Shown here: positions 1 to 12,400 of the stretch, one piece after another
How positions within the stretch are numbered: the first letter of the stretch is position 1
Layout: each line of letters opens with the position of its first letter
From: Acanthaster planci
Lineage: Eukaryota > Echinodermata > Asteroidea > Valvatida > Acanthasteridae
Reading direction: 5' to 3'
Length of the DNA: 33,027 bases
Assembly (NCBI RefSeq): GCF_001949145.1
Contig: NW_019091418.1
Location: 3,316,989-3,350,015 of the forward strand
Made by a program: the position numbers and the translations under genes
The notes under the pieces: generated by a model
Databases searched by the model: none
The model's input: only the letters and a program-made list of their open reading frames with translations
What the model was told of the DNA's origin: nothing

Positions 1-731
1 ATAAAATACTGAAGAAAACCACTTCTGTTTTTATGCTCGCAAATGGTAAGCCTTTCAATTTCTTCAAATTTGAAATGAATAAACAGCTCTTGATATATTG
101 CATGTCTTTTCAAAGGTTTAATATGTGATGTTTTGACGTATGTTCTCATTACAACTGCCTTTGTGAACCTGGATTTAATGTTTTCATAGATGATAAACAA
201 ACTCTGAACTTGCAGTGAACTTTGATAATTCATCAAGAGGCCCAGTTTGTTGGTAAGCTGACTTCTCCAAGGCTCAGAGTACATGTAGATGACAGACACT
301 GTGTTGTGACCTCAGCTTAAATCTGGGCCATCTTCTGGTTTAACCATCAGTAAAATGTTGGTCCAGACATAGAATTAGACCATCTTATCCCTACAGCAGA
401 CTGTGTAACTGGGGAATTGACATTTTGCAGAATAAAGAGTGCTTTGACTCAACTTCCATTCTTTGTGGTGATATAGGTTTCAGCTTTCTGTGCACTATAA
501 AGGATCATTGGAGGGATTTTTTTCTCAGAATTACTTTTTGGGCATGTTTAAACTTTTCTTCAATGACAAGTCTTTTGGAAGTTGCTTTACTATTTCTTAA
601 ATTTTTACATTCTTCCTTGTGTATATGTGAAAGTATATTCTTGGCATTACATGTGTCATTGCCAATCTCCCACCTAGACCGGTGCTACTCTGCGTATGTA
701 GTGACTGTTTGGGTAGGTAGAGCACCATAGA
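1..731. other. AT-rich non-coding DNA, nothing recognised
   Basis: Short open frames here have no recognisable domain or splice context. I see no RNA gene or repeat structure. Confidence 0.5.
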
Positions 732-1012
732 CTCCTTCCCCGCAGTAAGTGTGCGTCAGGTCTACTAGAGAATACCTGCCCAAACCGTCCTCACTCACCC
801 TTCCTCCCCACTCTGGCTCTGACCTTTTGAGTCGCTTTAGAAAGAAGGACGATCATGGTGGCGAGGCTGCGCTGCATTGCAGGAGGTCAGGTGCACCACA
901 GGTGATCAAATCTTTCAGCTTATCAATAATTGGCGCGTGGGAAATTTGCATATATAGTGACTGGGTAGGTATTGTCTAGTCGACCTGACCCACACTTACT
1001 GTGGGGAAGGAA
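732..1012. mobile_element. MITE-like element with ~51-bp imperfect terminal inverted repeats
   Basis: The left arm (732-782) reads CTCCTTCCCCGCAGTAAGTG inward. The reverse complement of the right arm (962-1012) matches it with about six mismatches over 51 bases, including the shared core ACACTTACTG and GACCTGA. The roughly 180-base interior has no transposase frame. Size and structure fit a non-autonomous DNA transposon. No clear target duplication is visible at the ends, so the superfamily cannot be given. The sequence just outside the left end (TAGTGACTGTTTGGGTAGGT) resembles the inner edge of the right arm (TAGTGACTGGGTAGGT), suggesting nested or rearranged copies. Confidence 0.75.
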
Positions 1013-4000
1013 TTTTAAGCATTTGAAATTAACTAAACTTTTCCAGACAAGTGAGGTCACTGTGAGTGCAATGTAAATCCATCATGCTCAAAGTTTGAAC
1101 CTCAAATGTGCTTTTTGAAAACATTTGTAAAAATGCTCACTATGATTGCTAAATTGCCAAAGGAAATGGAAATCTTTGATTGCAAGGTATGATTTATTGC
1201 ATGCACAAATCAATGCAGTATTGAGATTCAGTGCCTCAGGTTACATCACTGTTTTATTCATGAATATGCAAATTCACATTAGCATAAAATTGAAAGGGCC
1301 CCAAAAAACAAACAAAAATAGCAAAACACGAAGGTCCAATATCAAGGATTTAAGCAAAACGTTTCTATGACATGGTCCCTTTAATGTCATAAGTAGGTTT
1401 AAAGCTTTCTAATTTGCTTCAAGCTATGAAGAAGGCCTGAATTTTTGTAAAATTGAGAATCAGTGATAAATCAGTTCAAATCTCATGGAACAAGTCAAGT
1501 CGGGACCTCTGTTATTATTTGGTTTGGTGTGGATTCCATTTTTTTAATTTAAAAATATTAAAAAGTACTCATAGAAATAGTGGTTTAGAGGAAGAATGAG
1601 GTATCTCTAGAACTGCTTAATGTTCTGTGGCTGAACTCAATCTCATTATAACTCAAAACTAATTCTTGTCACATTTGCTCATTCTAGGATTTGTTATGTC
1701 TTCTCAATTAGCAGCTTAACTTGATAGACAAGAAGGCTAATTGGTGTGGATTTAAATAACAATTACAAACAAATGGTTTGTCTAGTGATCTTCAAATGGA
1801 AAGTGTCTTCACAATATTTCATCTACCTTTCAACAAAGCACCTTGGAGGCCCAGTTTTGAGTTATATTGATGAAAAGGGGCTCTTGAAGCATTCAGTGTG
1901 AACATATTTTAGGGCCACATGTAAAGAGTAAGAGCAAAGTATTTCAGGTTCATTGCTTATGGGGCTTTCTTTCAAGATTCATTTCAATTGCATTGCTTGA
2001 AATCTGCTTGGTTTGTTTGTGAAACTGATTCCAAGACTAAGACATTTTTACTTAACAATTACAGTTTTATTTTCAATTCTGCCAATATGTCTGTTTTCCA
2101 GGCATGGTGTCATGATTCCCGTACATCTCATGCATCCAAAACTACTACATATAAGGTTGCTAGTCGACAGAATGAGGGATTTGTGACTTTATTACTCTTT
2201 GATTTGTATAAACATGATATTTTATGACCTTTTTTATTCTTAGGTTAAAAGATGTTGGATTAGAATCCCAGACCTAAAATTTCATCTCCAAATGCATATT
2301 ATACATATCTGAACTAAAATGGCTGCATGACTACCATCAACAAGTTAGAGAAGGTTTTGAACATAAAGACTACCCTACTTCTGTGCCACTGTGAGGGAAT
2401 TACTCATGGGAAAAAGTTGACCAAAGTGCAAAATTAAACATTCAAAGGAATTGTCATTACGAAGTCAATTCTGCCAGATCAACCTGTCAATTCCAAAGTT
2501 CTTTACAGCTTCTGTACCTACACAAGTCTTTAGATAATTCTTTGCAGTGACCAATAATCCCATATCACCTTGCCCAGGTTTTCTTGCAAAATATTCACAC
2601 CAAGTCACCAACTCAAGAAATATAAGGAAACCTTTCACACTGAAATGAGTAGTCATCCAATAGTCTCAATTACAAAAACCCCTTTCTCCTCTAAACTCTT
2701 TCTACCTTAGTATAATGTTCGGCCACTCTTTTTGAAGTGACAATTAGTTTATATTCTATACTGAATGTTTGCTGAGCAGTTGACGTGGAAAGAACATTTG
2801 CATATACATGTACATCTCTAAAATCTATTTTGTCTTTGCACATTCACCTTTTTTTACCTAGGGATTTCTTTATGTGGACAACAAAGGTCAGAAACTGTGC
2901 TTTACTTGGAGCTTTAATCTACATGTATTCCAAGACAAGGCATTGGACATAGAATGAGCTTCTAATGTACTGTACCATATCTGTACTGCATTGGGAGGAA
3001 TATGTCATGTCACATGATCTACAATTCACCAATCAAATGATGGGGGTTAAATTTAGTATTGGTATTGATTGAATTATTTTCATCCACTTTGCACAAACCA
3101 CTTGTATCATGGTTTTCATGAGGTGTTTTTTTATTTTGAAACAAGACTGCATCCATATACATGTACATACCTCACTTTCTGGTCGCTCTTTCTGTCCAAA
3201 TGTACATTTCTCTATGTTGACATTTGTTATTGATCACTGAGTTGAATGTACATGTATGGAGGCTATTTGAACTGACAGTGATTAGACTGTGTACTCACAC
3301 ATGTCGCTATGTATATGAGTTGACTTTGTTCAGTCTTGCTGTGGGAACATTAATATTCTGTGTACATACATGTATGATCATGTACCACTCACATGTCACA
3401 TGTCTTGCTCTTGGCAGTTACATCCTCTCATAGAGCATGACTGTGTTATGACTTTAGGATAGCCTCCTGTGTGGATGAGTGATTGTGCACATGATAAAGA
3501 AGTTAGTAAGGATCAAGGTCACTCTCTTGCTGTTAGTCTTATACTTAAAGTCAGACTGTGGGTTGTTACTTACATGTAAATGTTAGTGAATCTCAGTGGG
3601 AACTGGTATTGGACAGGTGACTGTTACACATAGGAATATTATGTTTCTTGTTGTGTTGTGGGCATTGCCATTAGGAGTTTGTGTCGTCATTTGCACATTC
3701 ACACTGCCAGTGAATGAGATGCAGAATTCAGTGTCAATATAACCATGGCTTAGAGGCACTGAAACTATGGCAAATGGTTGTGGGCATACAAGTATCTTTT
3801 CATAGTTTCTTCCCATTTCAGTTACCTTTTAACCTCACTGTATTACATCTGTTATTTTCTCATTTGATTTATTTAATTTGTTGGATCCCCTTGTCTATGT
3901 CTCATTTTCTTCATGTCTTATTGGTGAATGTCCAGAAATAAGGACAAAAATAAAACAATCCTTAAAAGAAACCAGCATTGAAAAAGTTAAGACCATATTC

Positions 4001-4135
4001 TAAGGATTTCACCTGTAGTATCAAGTGATATTCCGTAAATAAGCCATTTTGGAGTTAAATTTGAATAAAATCTGGTGTACTGAGTTATCTGACTGCACAT
4101 AAACATAACGATTTGACTTTCCCAGACCAAAGACA
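1013..4135. other. AT-rich non-coding DNA with scattered TACATGTA words
   Basis: No exon-like frame with convincing splice sites or known domain was found on either strand. Several copies of ACATGTA are present around 2810, 2920, 3160, 3245 and 3365. Confidence 0.45.
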
Positions 4136-4293
4136 CTATACATCGTGATTCGGGGCAGGTTTTTGCATAGTGATCACCATCTCTGGAATGGACTGGTTCC
4201 TTTGTACCCTTCTTATCCATTGAGAACAGTGTATTGTTGCAAGGAGTCTCTCATGTAACTAAGCAAAAGCTTGCCCCGAATCACGAGGTATAG
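4136..4293. mobile_element. 158-bp MITE-like element with 31-bp terminal inverted repeats
   Basis: The left arm 4136-4166 (CTATACATCGTGATTCGGGG, then CA-G-G-TTTTTGC) and the reverse complement of 4263-4293 (CTATACCTCGTGATTCGGGG, then CA-A-G-CTTTTGC) agree at 28 of 31 positions. The ~96-base interior has no coding potential. The structure is that of a short non-autonomous DNA transposon or foldback element. No target duplication could be assigned with confidence. Confidence 0.75.
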
Positions 4294-4479
4294 CAACAGT
4301 GGTTTTAGTAAGGAGAATTCAAGTTGTTATGTTCACGTGAAGTTAAAGAACTCAGTGTACCAGATATGGGTCAGAGTTAACTCGCAAAAGGCTTATTGGC
4401 CAGGATGCAAAGACTTTTGATGTTTCTACATAGTGAGCTCTGTCTAGTCTAACCCTTCATTAGCAGATTGACGGCTGGA

Positions 4480-4920
4480 GGTACCGTGACACTGTAGAAT
4501 GTTAGACCTGTGCCAGGCTTGGGTATCTGGGTACCAGGTATCGGTACCATGATACTGTAGAATGTTAGACCTGTGCCAGGCTCTGGTATCTGGGTACTGG
4601 GTATCGGTACCGTGACACTGTAGAATGTTAGACCTGTGCCAGGCTTGGTTATCTGGGTACCAAGTATCGGTACCGTGACACTGTAGAATGTTAGACCTGT
4701 GCCAGGCTCTGGTATCTGGGTACCAGGTATCGGTACCGTGACACTGTAGAATGTTAGACCTGTGCCAGGCTCTGGTATCTGGGTACCAAGTATCGGTACC
4801 GTGACACTGTAGAATGTTAGACCTGTGCCAGGCTCTGGTATCTGGGTACCAGGTATCAGTACCGTGACACTGTAGAATGTTAGACCTGTGCCAGGCTCTG
4901 GTATCTGGGTACCAAGTACG
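4480..4920. repeat. Seven-copy 63-bp tandem repeat (minisatellite)
   Basis: The word ACTGTAGAATGTTAGACCTG recurs at 4491, 4554, 4617, 4680, 4743, 4806 and 4869, exactly 63 bases apart. Each unit also carries one or two GGTACC/GGGTACC words and GTGCCAGGCT. Copies differ by a few substitutions and no indels. Because 63 is a multiple of three, the minus strand stays open across the whole array (4449-5120, 223 codons), producing a 21-residue repeat with the core PEPGTGLTFYSVTVP. There is no splice or domain evidence that it is translated. Confidence 0.92.
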
Positions 4921-5208
4921 AGTACCTTCCCGTTGGTATTAAAATCCTGTTCCATTTTTTTGTGCCCAAAAAATGCATAAAATGTGTGTGAGCTTTGAAA
5001 GAGAAGGGCAGAATTGCTGAAATACCCGGTCTCATGGCGATAACTTTTGTCACAATTAAAGGTGCATGCATATGTAACACTTTCTTCAATAAAAAGGTGA
5101 GGGAGATTTCTCTTCAACATTTAGAACAATGTTTTGGGCACATGGTCTGCCGGGATTGCACACAGTACCATTTGTTTATATTTTAAAGGTACCCAGGTAC
5201 ATGCAAAT

Positions 5209-5236
5209 GTACCCAGTTTTGACATAAAATGGGTAC
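5209..5236. repeat. Small hairpin of GTACCCA words beside the minisatellite
   Basis: GTACCCAGTTTT (5209-5220) and AAAATGGGTAC (5226-5236) are inverted copies with one unpaired base and a five-base loop. The same GGTACC-type words build the tandem array about 290 bases upstream. Confidence 0.5.
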
Positions 5237-8200
5237 CTGGTTCCCAAAATACCTGTAAACGCACACGTCTAAAATGTCATGAAAGTGTTAATTACTTAGC
5301 TACTTCCACATGGTGAGGTATTTCTTTTAACATATTACCACGTCTGAACAATTCTTGTGAGAAGAATTAATTATATAAATGAGATGTATTATGATTAAGG
5401 GATTACCCTTGGGTGGTAAGTCATAATAAGTCACACCCCACTAACATTGTGACTAAGGTATGATATGTAAACAAAGTCACTCATCCCTTGGAGAGAGTCA
5501 TGTTTCTTCCTAGGTTTCTTCACATTCATGACCAGTGTTCCACCTTTATCATTGCGCTTCACCCTTTCTGACAATTTTTTGCACAGCAACAAGTCTTAAC
5601 ATGCCTGCCTAAAATGGCTCTCTCAGTCCTCGAAAATCGACACTTTAAAAAGGATTCTTATTGTGACTAACTCCAGGCAAATGATGGGCTGAGAAGTGTG
5701 CGGTTATGCTTTGACATCACAGATCCATTTTTCCTCTGTGTTGCTTGAAGTGTATCTGTGGTTTGTTTCAAATGAGGCAACACGTGATTAAGATGGTTGT
5801 CATTGCATCAGGTGTCCCTCAATGTGGTTGCACAGAGGTTACTGGTTAACTGGGTTAGTGAGATACAGATATAGACTATGGGAATTACCCCTTGGTTGAT
5901 TCATAATGTATCAACAATTTAACAGATGTTGTACTAGACTGAACTTTCCATCCTGTTCAGGAGAACCTAGTGCCCCAGATTTTTGAGACTATTTTCACAT
6001 GGTAAGATTTTTTTCATCAGATGTAAAATCTTTGGAAGATTTGTAAGGAGTTAATTTATAGAAATTTGAATAGTTTGAAATACTGCAAGCAAGAGAAAAT
6101 CCCACATTTCTGATATATTTTCTTTTAAAAAGGCAAACTAGGACTTGTAAAATGTTAAAACCCGAGTGTTCAGGCCATTTAAGACCTGACCCACATTTGA
6201 TTCTTTTACCCTGACCCATCATGCATGTACATGTACCATGTATTGATTCTTCCTTTGTCCCCCTATTCAGTAAAATTAATAAAAACTAATCATCGCATGT
6301 ACATGCATAACACAGATATGCTAGATACATGAAGGACACCTATCCAGTTTTGTAGAATCATTTGTCTCCCAATAAAAGACTCTACAAACTGAATGCTGAA
6401 TTCATTCAAAATCACTGGGATATTTTTGGGGGAGGTTTAAATAAAACACTTTTTTAGAATAAGCAAAGTGGAACACTTTAGGAGACAAACACCCTGGCGA
6501 CATTGAAAGTTGAGAGGTATTTTATTGATTGGTGGCATCATTCTAGATTCCCAGGCTCATGGTCAAGTCTGTGGAATCCTTGATGACTGCTAGACTGCCA
6601 TGAACTTGTTAATTGTTAATTTGTCAGATGACCATGACTAGTCACGTTCTCTCATCTGCAGACTGTAAATGATGCAGTCATTTCGTGACAAATTGTTTGT
6701 AACCTTCAGTTGTGTAGAGTAGCTGGAGTTCTAGACATTGGCTGAAGGAAAATTTCAAGTCTTCGGTGTTGTCTTTCATCTGAATTGTTGAACATTCTCA
6801 AAAATTACACAATTTGAATTTTTTACATGTGAAACGATAGCTGTGATTAGAATGAATTGAATGTTGCAATGAATTGTATTGGAGACCTTGTAAATTTTTC
6901 ATTGAACATTATTTGGGCAAGTATCTATTCCCCTGTACTGCATGAAAGTGATTTATCACGGGGGGGGGCAACAGATCTCTGAAGTGCAGGTTTTTTTCAC
7001 ATAACTATGTTCACGCTTCTTTCTGAGAATTGTATCACTTCATGTGCACAATCTACAGTTGAGCAATTTTTTTTGTCCTTGCACACATTGTGAAGCTGAC
7101 AGGAGAGATCTGTTGATAAAATTGGCTCTCTCAAAGCCACAATCAACTGACTTATTGCTATGGATGTATCATACAAAATCCATATACCCATCCACCTGCA
7201 AAAATCTTGCAGAAATAGAAAAAAATATTTGGTTTTAACAGATTCTGCCCGCCAAGAATTGGTTTTGGGCCAAATAAGTGGACATAGACTTCATATTGCT
7301 TCTTCTTAAAAGTGCACAGCCCATCTGCACATAAATTCCACTGTTGTCGAAATCATTTGTCAAACAGATGTGATTTACTCAGACTTCAGTTCCCCTAAAA
7401 CCTTCAAGAGTGCAGAGTGGTTATGTCCTCTTTACTTCATGGATTTACACGTAGGCTACTTTTCAGGTAGCACTTCATCTCAACATGTTGGGACATGTTG
7501 GACTTTCGTTCGTATCAAGTTCAGTCCTGCATTTCTGTAGGGATTTGTTTTTGTTCCTTTTTTGGCAAATTTTTCATCCCTAGATCTTGCCCAAGTTCAA
7601 CAAATGGTTTATTAGGCCATTATATTGTTTTTTCTTGGCTGTCCATGTGTTTCAGTAGTACTGGCTGTGACATGTTTTGGAGCTTTATCCGGGGATATGA
7701 CAGAAATACTGAGATCTTTTATTTGTACCATGTTTCCAAGAGAAACAAAAGTTCTGAGGTGAGAGCCAATGAAAACGTCCTGGCTGGCAAGACTGAAACC
7801 AACTAACTTCATCTTGTCAGAAAGTCTTGAAGTAAACTGATACCTTGGATGGCATGCTCTTTGGTAATTGGGTCACATTTTTATCCAGACATTTTTTATT
7901 TTTACAAAATTGCAACCATAATACTGGATAAGTATAAAACAGCCAGAAGGAAAATTGTTAAGGTTGTTTTCATTGATATTTATTGAATAATAAGTTTGTT
8001 ATTGCCTAATATTTGGTCCCCTGGAAATAGATCATTCCAGCATACCTGCTGGCAGTGCTACCATTGTTTACATTCCAACCTGTGTTAAATTTAAAAATCA
8101 AAGTTGTTTGAACTGTTTTCTTGAATTTATTTCATGGAAAATGTTTACTTTACGTTGACACTCACCATATGAAGTCGGTACCTTTCTCTGGGTGACTGGA

Positions 8201-9251
8201 ATAACATACAGGAGCACAAATTGAAGCACACCTTGAATGTACTGGCAGTACATTTATATGTACATGTAGGAGTGTATTACAGTGTTGTATGGTATAATTT
8301 GAAAAAGCATTTAAACAGTTCAGTGCAGTGGAAGTCAACTTACACCAATTGTTTAGCATCATATCTAATGTTTTACTTACAGTTTGACTGCCAAACCTCT
8401 CATTTCCTAAATTTCCAAAAAGATCCAAGTTTCTCGCTGTATACCAGATACCCATCTCTGCTTCCCATGTGACCTATAGTCTGCTAGTTGGTACATGTAT
8501 ATCTAGGCCATCAGCTAGTATTTATGTAATTCCATCGATTCCTTCTCATTACCCAACACATCCAGAGGGTCTGTTGGCTTCATCTTAACTGCTACATGTA
8601 CATGTACCTTCACCACTGGCTGCAAGGAAGATAACTCTATTTCTACTCCAGATTGTCTCATTTTAGCACTTTAGGATAAAAAACAGAAGTGGATGTCGAT
8701 GCTTATTGGAAGCATTTGTCAAAACCCACGTTTTCATTCTGGAGAAGGTTACTGCTGGCACGGCAACAAAAAGTTAAACTGCTGAGATGAGAGAAACGTG
8801 TTTGTGCTCTTTAAGTCAGTTATTCAATCATGGTGAGGTTTTGCTGGCCACAAAAACTTGCCGCTGGCTTGTGGTAATAGTGATAGGACACATTGAATAA
8901 GGTCTTGCCAGCATTTGAGTGGATAGACTGGGCATCATTCCACTTTTAGCTTGCTTTGAATACATGTAGATGCTACTTTAGTACATGCAATAGCAAACCC
9001 TTAACTTAAGAAAAAAGGTTTAAGCTTTTAACCTATCCATTTTCAGACAGCTGTAGAAGAGACGAGAGAGGGGGGAATGTTCTCTGTTAACACACACACA
9101 TGCAATCCTCCCTTCAAAATTAGTTTCTTTATTAGTTTCTCTTCCCTTTTCCATTTATTTTTGTATGGTTCATTGTGGCTGCTGCAAAGATGAAAGCCAA
9201 AAATGAAAAAAAAAACTGAATGAAGTTGTCATGGCAACCAGGTATGTACAT
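5237..9251. other. AT-rich non-coding DNA, no supported gene
   Basis: Open frames such as the one at 7495-7806 lack recognisable domains. A 13-bp perfect inverted pair of ATGCATGTACATG (6221-6233 and 6296-6308) and a run of nine or ten G near 6960 are the only structures noted. Confidence 0.45.
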
Positions 9252-9497
9252 GGGTAATTCCAGAAATTAAGGGTCCAAAAGTGTGACATTTTTGTGTCCC
9301 TGTTACATCTGATCTTTGTTATTTAACATGGAAATATCATTTGAATTGATTTCAAACTATAACTTTATTTGGCAGGTAATTTGCATTAATTTATCACTCT
9401 TGGAAATTAGAAAATGTGTTCTGAGCTTACAAAATCATAATGTCAGATATGACTTGGACACGAAAAAACAAAGGACCCCTGATTTCTGGAATTACCC
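9252..9497. mobile_element. 246-bp MITE-like element with 25-bp terminal inverted repeats
   Basis: GGGTAATTCCAGAAATTAAG then GGTCC (9252-9276) matches the reverse complement of 9473-9497 at 23 of 25 positions. Similarity continues weakly inward (GTGTCC on both sides). The interior has no transposase. It looks like a non-autonomous DNA transposon. Flanking bases do not show an unambiguous duplication. Confidence 0.75.
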
Positions 9498-12400
9498 ACA
9501 TACAAGTATTTCTTAGCAACGCCACATCTTCCCTGGAGAGGTGCCTTATTTTCTTCGCAAAGTTTCTCTGCAAATTTCTCTAAAAATAGAATGCCACATG
9601 TAGGAATTTAAAACAAATTTTGTAACTTTGCTATTTCAGCTACAACTGATTGTTTCTACAACTGCACTTAAAATTTCAAATGCATTTTTAAGGATTATAT
9701 GGGCCACTTATTATTGCAGGGTATTCAGGCCTTGAGCTGTGTTTTCTCCACCTTTGATCAGGCCATGACCTTATCAAAACATTGCTCCAATAGTTGGTAC
9801 ACCTCCCTCTGGAAAGACTCACACCCCCTGTGGATATTCAACAGCATTTAGCATTTAGGTATGAAACTGACCTGGCAAAAGATTCCAGGGTCATTTCCCA
9901 GGGTAGTATTTACTGGAACATTTGTCAGTTATTTAAGTCTGGGAGGCCAGCGCAGTGCAGGGACAGTTCTATATATGCAAATAAGCTTTAATCTGTAGCT
10001 GGGCACTGTCAAGCATCTCTTTGCTTTGACCACTCACTTACTCTTGATTGGTTGAATTCTACATGCTGAATCATCATGTGAGGTGACCTGAACAAAACTG
10101 CCCATGGCCAGTCAGGGTTCTTTTGAATAATTATACATCATGTAAATTGCGCCCCCCACCCTGTGAGATGTAGGCTATGTTCAGAGATAATCCAGAGAGG
10201 TGATGTATCTTGCACATGTACTCGGGGAATCTTAGTTTGTATAGCGTATAATTCCACCAAACTAATATTTAAATCTCACTTTACTCTTTTAAGACATTAC
10301 ACACTACAGTCTGTGTTTAACAGGGTGACTGTTAAAATTGTCAATAAATCATCTTTGCTTATACAGGTTTGAGATTGGCAGAAGTATTCTGAGAATCTTC
10401 GTCATGTTTCGTGCAAGTTAAGACTTGCAGGATGACAGAATAGAAAGCCATGGCACCTGCAAACCTGCATATTTCATTAGCCTTGAGATGAGTGTTGTCA
10501 TCTTTCTTTAAAATTGCAAGGTGTTTGCTTTGTTTCTTTGGAGCTGAGCATGCAAACTCAGATTGTCCTACTGTGCCTTCTTGGACCCTCCCCCATTACA
10601 AGGTAGTTTAATACAGATTACATGCAAGTAGTGTCAATGCTATGAAACTAATTTACTTACAAGTCTGAACCTGTAGAATTAAAATTTTGCATACAGTAGA
10701 AGTAAAAGAAACTAACCAAGTGATTTTTAAGCAAGAATATAAATATAGAAAGGGTGTTCCCCTGCTCACCATATCCTCGCACACAGTAGTTGTATCAGTT
10801 TGTTATAGATATGACATTAAGATGTGAGCTACATGTACATGTACATGTAGATAGGGTACCTTGAGACACCATTTCAAATTTGCTTAAAATGGTACATGTT
10901 CATGTACTTGAGCTTGATTCAGTGTAAGTTGACACTGAATTGGTTTTATCTCACCACTAAATACATGAGGGTGGGTTTAGTTTCAGAGCAAACTTTTTTT
11001 TAAATTTAGTATGATGTCTGAACAGTTTAAGCTAAATTGTCGCTTGTTTTAGCCAGTGCAGTTGACTTAGAATTACGTAACTGTCTTGCTGTGGTGTGTT
11101 TTTGTTGGTAATCAAGTGTGGTATCAAAGCATCCTGCATACACGCCAGGCAGGCGCTAATGCAGTGAGGGTGCTATTGTCCAATATGCACATGTACATAT
11201 TGGTACTCATGAATGTAATTTTACATTTTACGTTGTCATTTGACTGACTCCTGTTGGTGATTGTTGAACTACCAGTTCAGCTGTTGTAAAAACCTGCCAT
11301 AGAAATCATTTCTAAGCAATTCATTGTCATGGCCATTTAAGGCTTCTGATAGTATTGAAGAAGTCTGAGCAAGTGGCAGATGTAGATCCCTATCTCTAAT
11401 CCTGCCATGGCAAATATGTTGTCTGGTATTGCAACATTGAAAATTTAGCAGCTATCATTTTTCTTTAATTGACATTCTGAGTTGACTAAAACTATATGAG
11501 TTGATGCTCGCCAACTCGTTTGAATTGTTTTTTCCTTGCAATTCAATGCTCAAGCTGAAGTGATATTTTGTAGTTCTTGTAGAAAGCGTGTTCTTCCTGG
11601 GTGCGTTTTATACTGTCATGCAAAATACATTTCTGTGGTTGCACTTCAAGGTCCCAATATGCAGAGAAACTTGACCAGGAAACAATTTAATAGGATACAT
11701 CCGGCGACAAAATGCTGAATTTTTAATTGACATTTCATTTAATTGGTGTTCCAACATGATGAAGTATTTTCCAGCGGAACAAACACTTCAAGAGTTCGAA
11801 AGTAAGAATGTGTTGGAACATTAACGGTTTGGTAATTTGCTGCAGTGTACCATTATGTGGTTATATGTATGTACATATACATGTATGTGTGTACACATGA
11901 TCAAGTGTATGCTTTATGTAAATGAGTGGAAATACTATTTTACCCCAAGAAAGAGAGGTAATCCACTTTGAGTTTAACTCCCATCATTAAAATGGTATAT
12001 GGTTCTGTTCCTTATAATTTGATGACCAACACCTATCATGAGCAACCATTTTAATCTTTGCAGTTATAGCTAAAATGCCATATGACCATAGCCATGTGTA
12101 TGTGTTTACTAGCACTGGTATGTACCCCTTCTTCTCCAAGGCAGTACTGGTACATGAACTCTACAAAGTAATCTTTGGGTTTGTATAACTTTTGAAGGAA
12201 ATATTAAGGACATTGGAGATGAGTCCTTGACCTGCAGGAGTAGCTTCTCAAGGAGTATGAGTGTTCATTATGAAATGCATATAATTCTTTTTTCAATTCT
12301 GTGCATGGTGTTAGCTTTGTAATGCGTACTTAAATTGACTGCAGTTCACAGTCACATGAGACACTTGAGTGCTTTGATGTGGCAATAGTTTTCATGTTTC

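Noticed and set aside
7495-7806. 103-residue open frame on the + strand, with a donor-like CTGAG|GTGAGA
   Set aside because: The protein has no known motif and the residues before the donor do not give the expected APE/SPE kinase motif.
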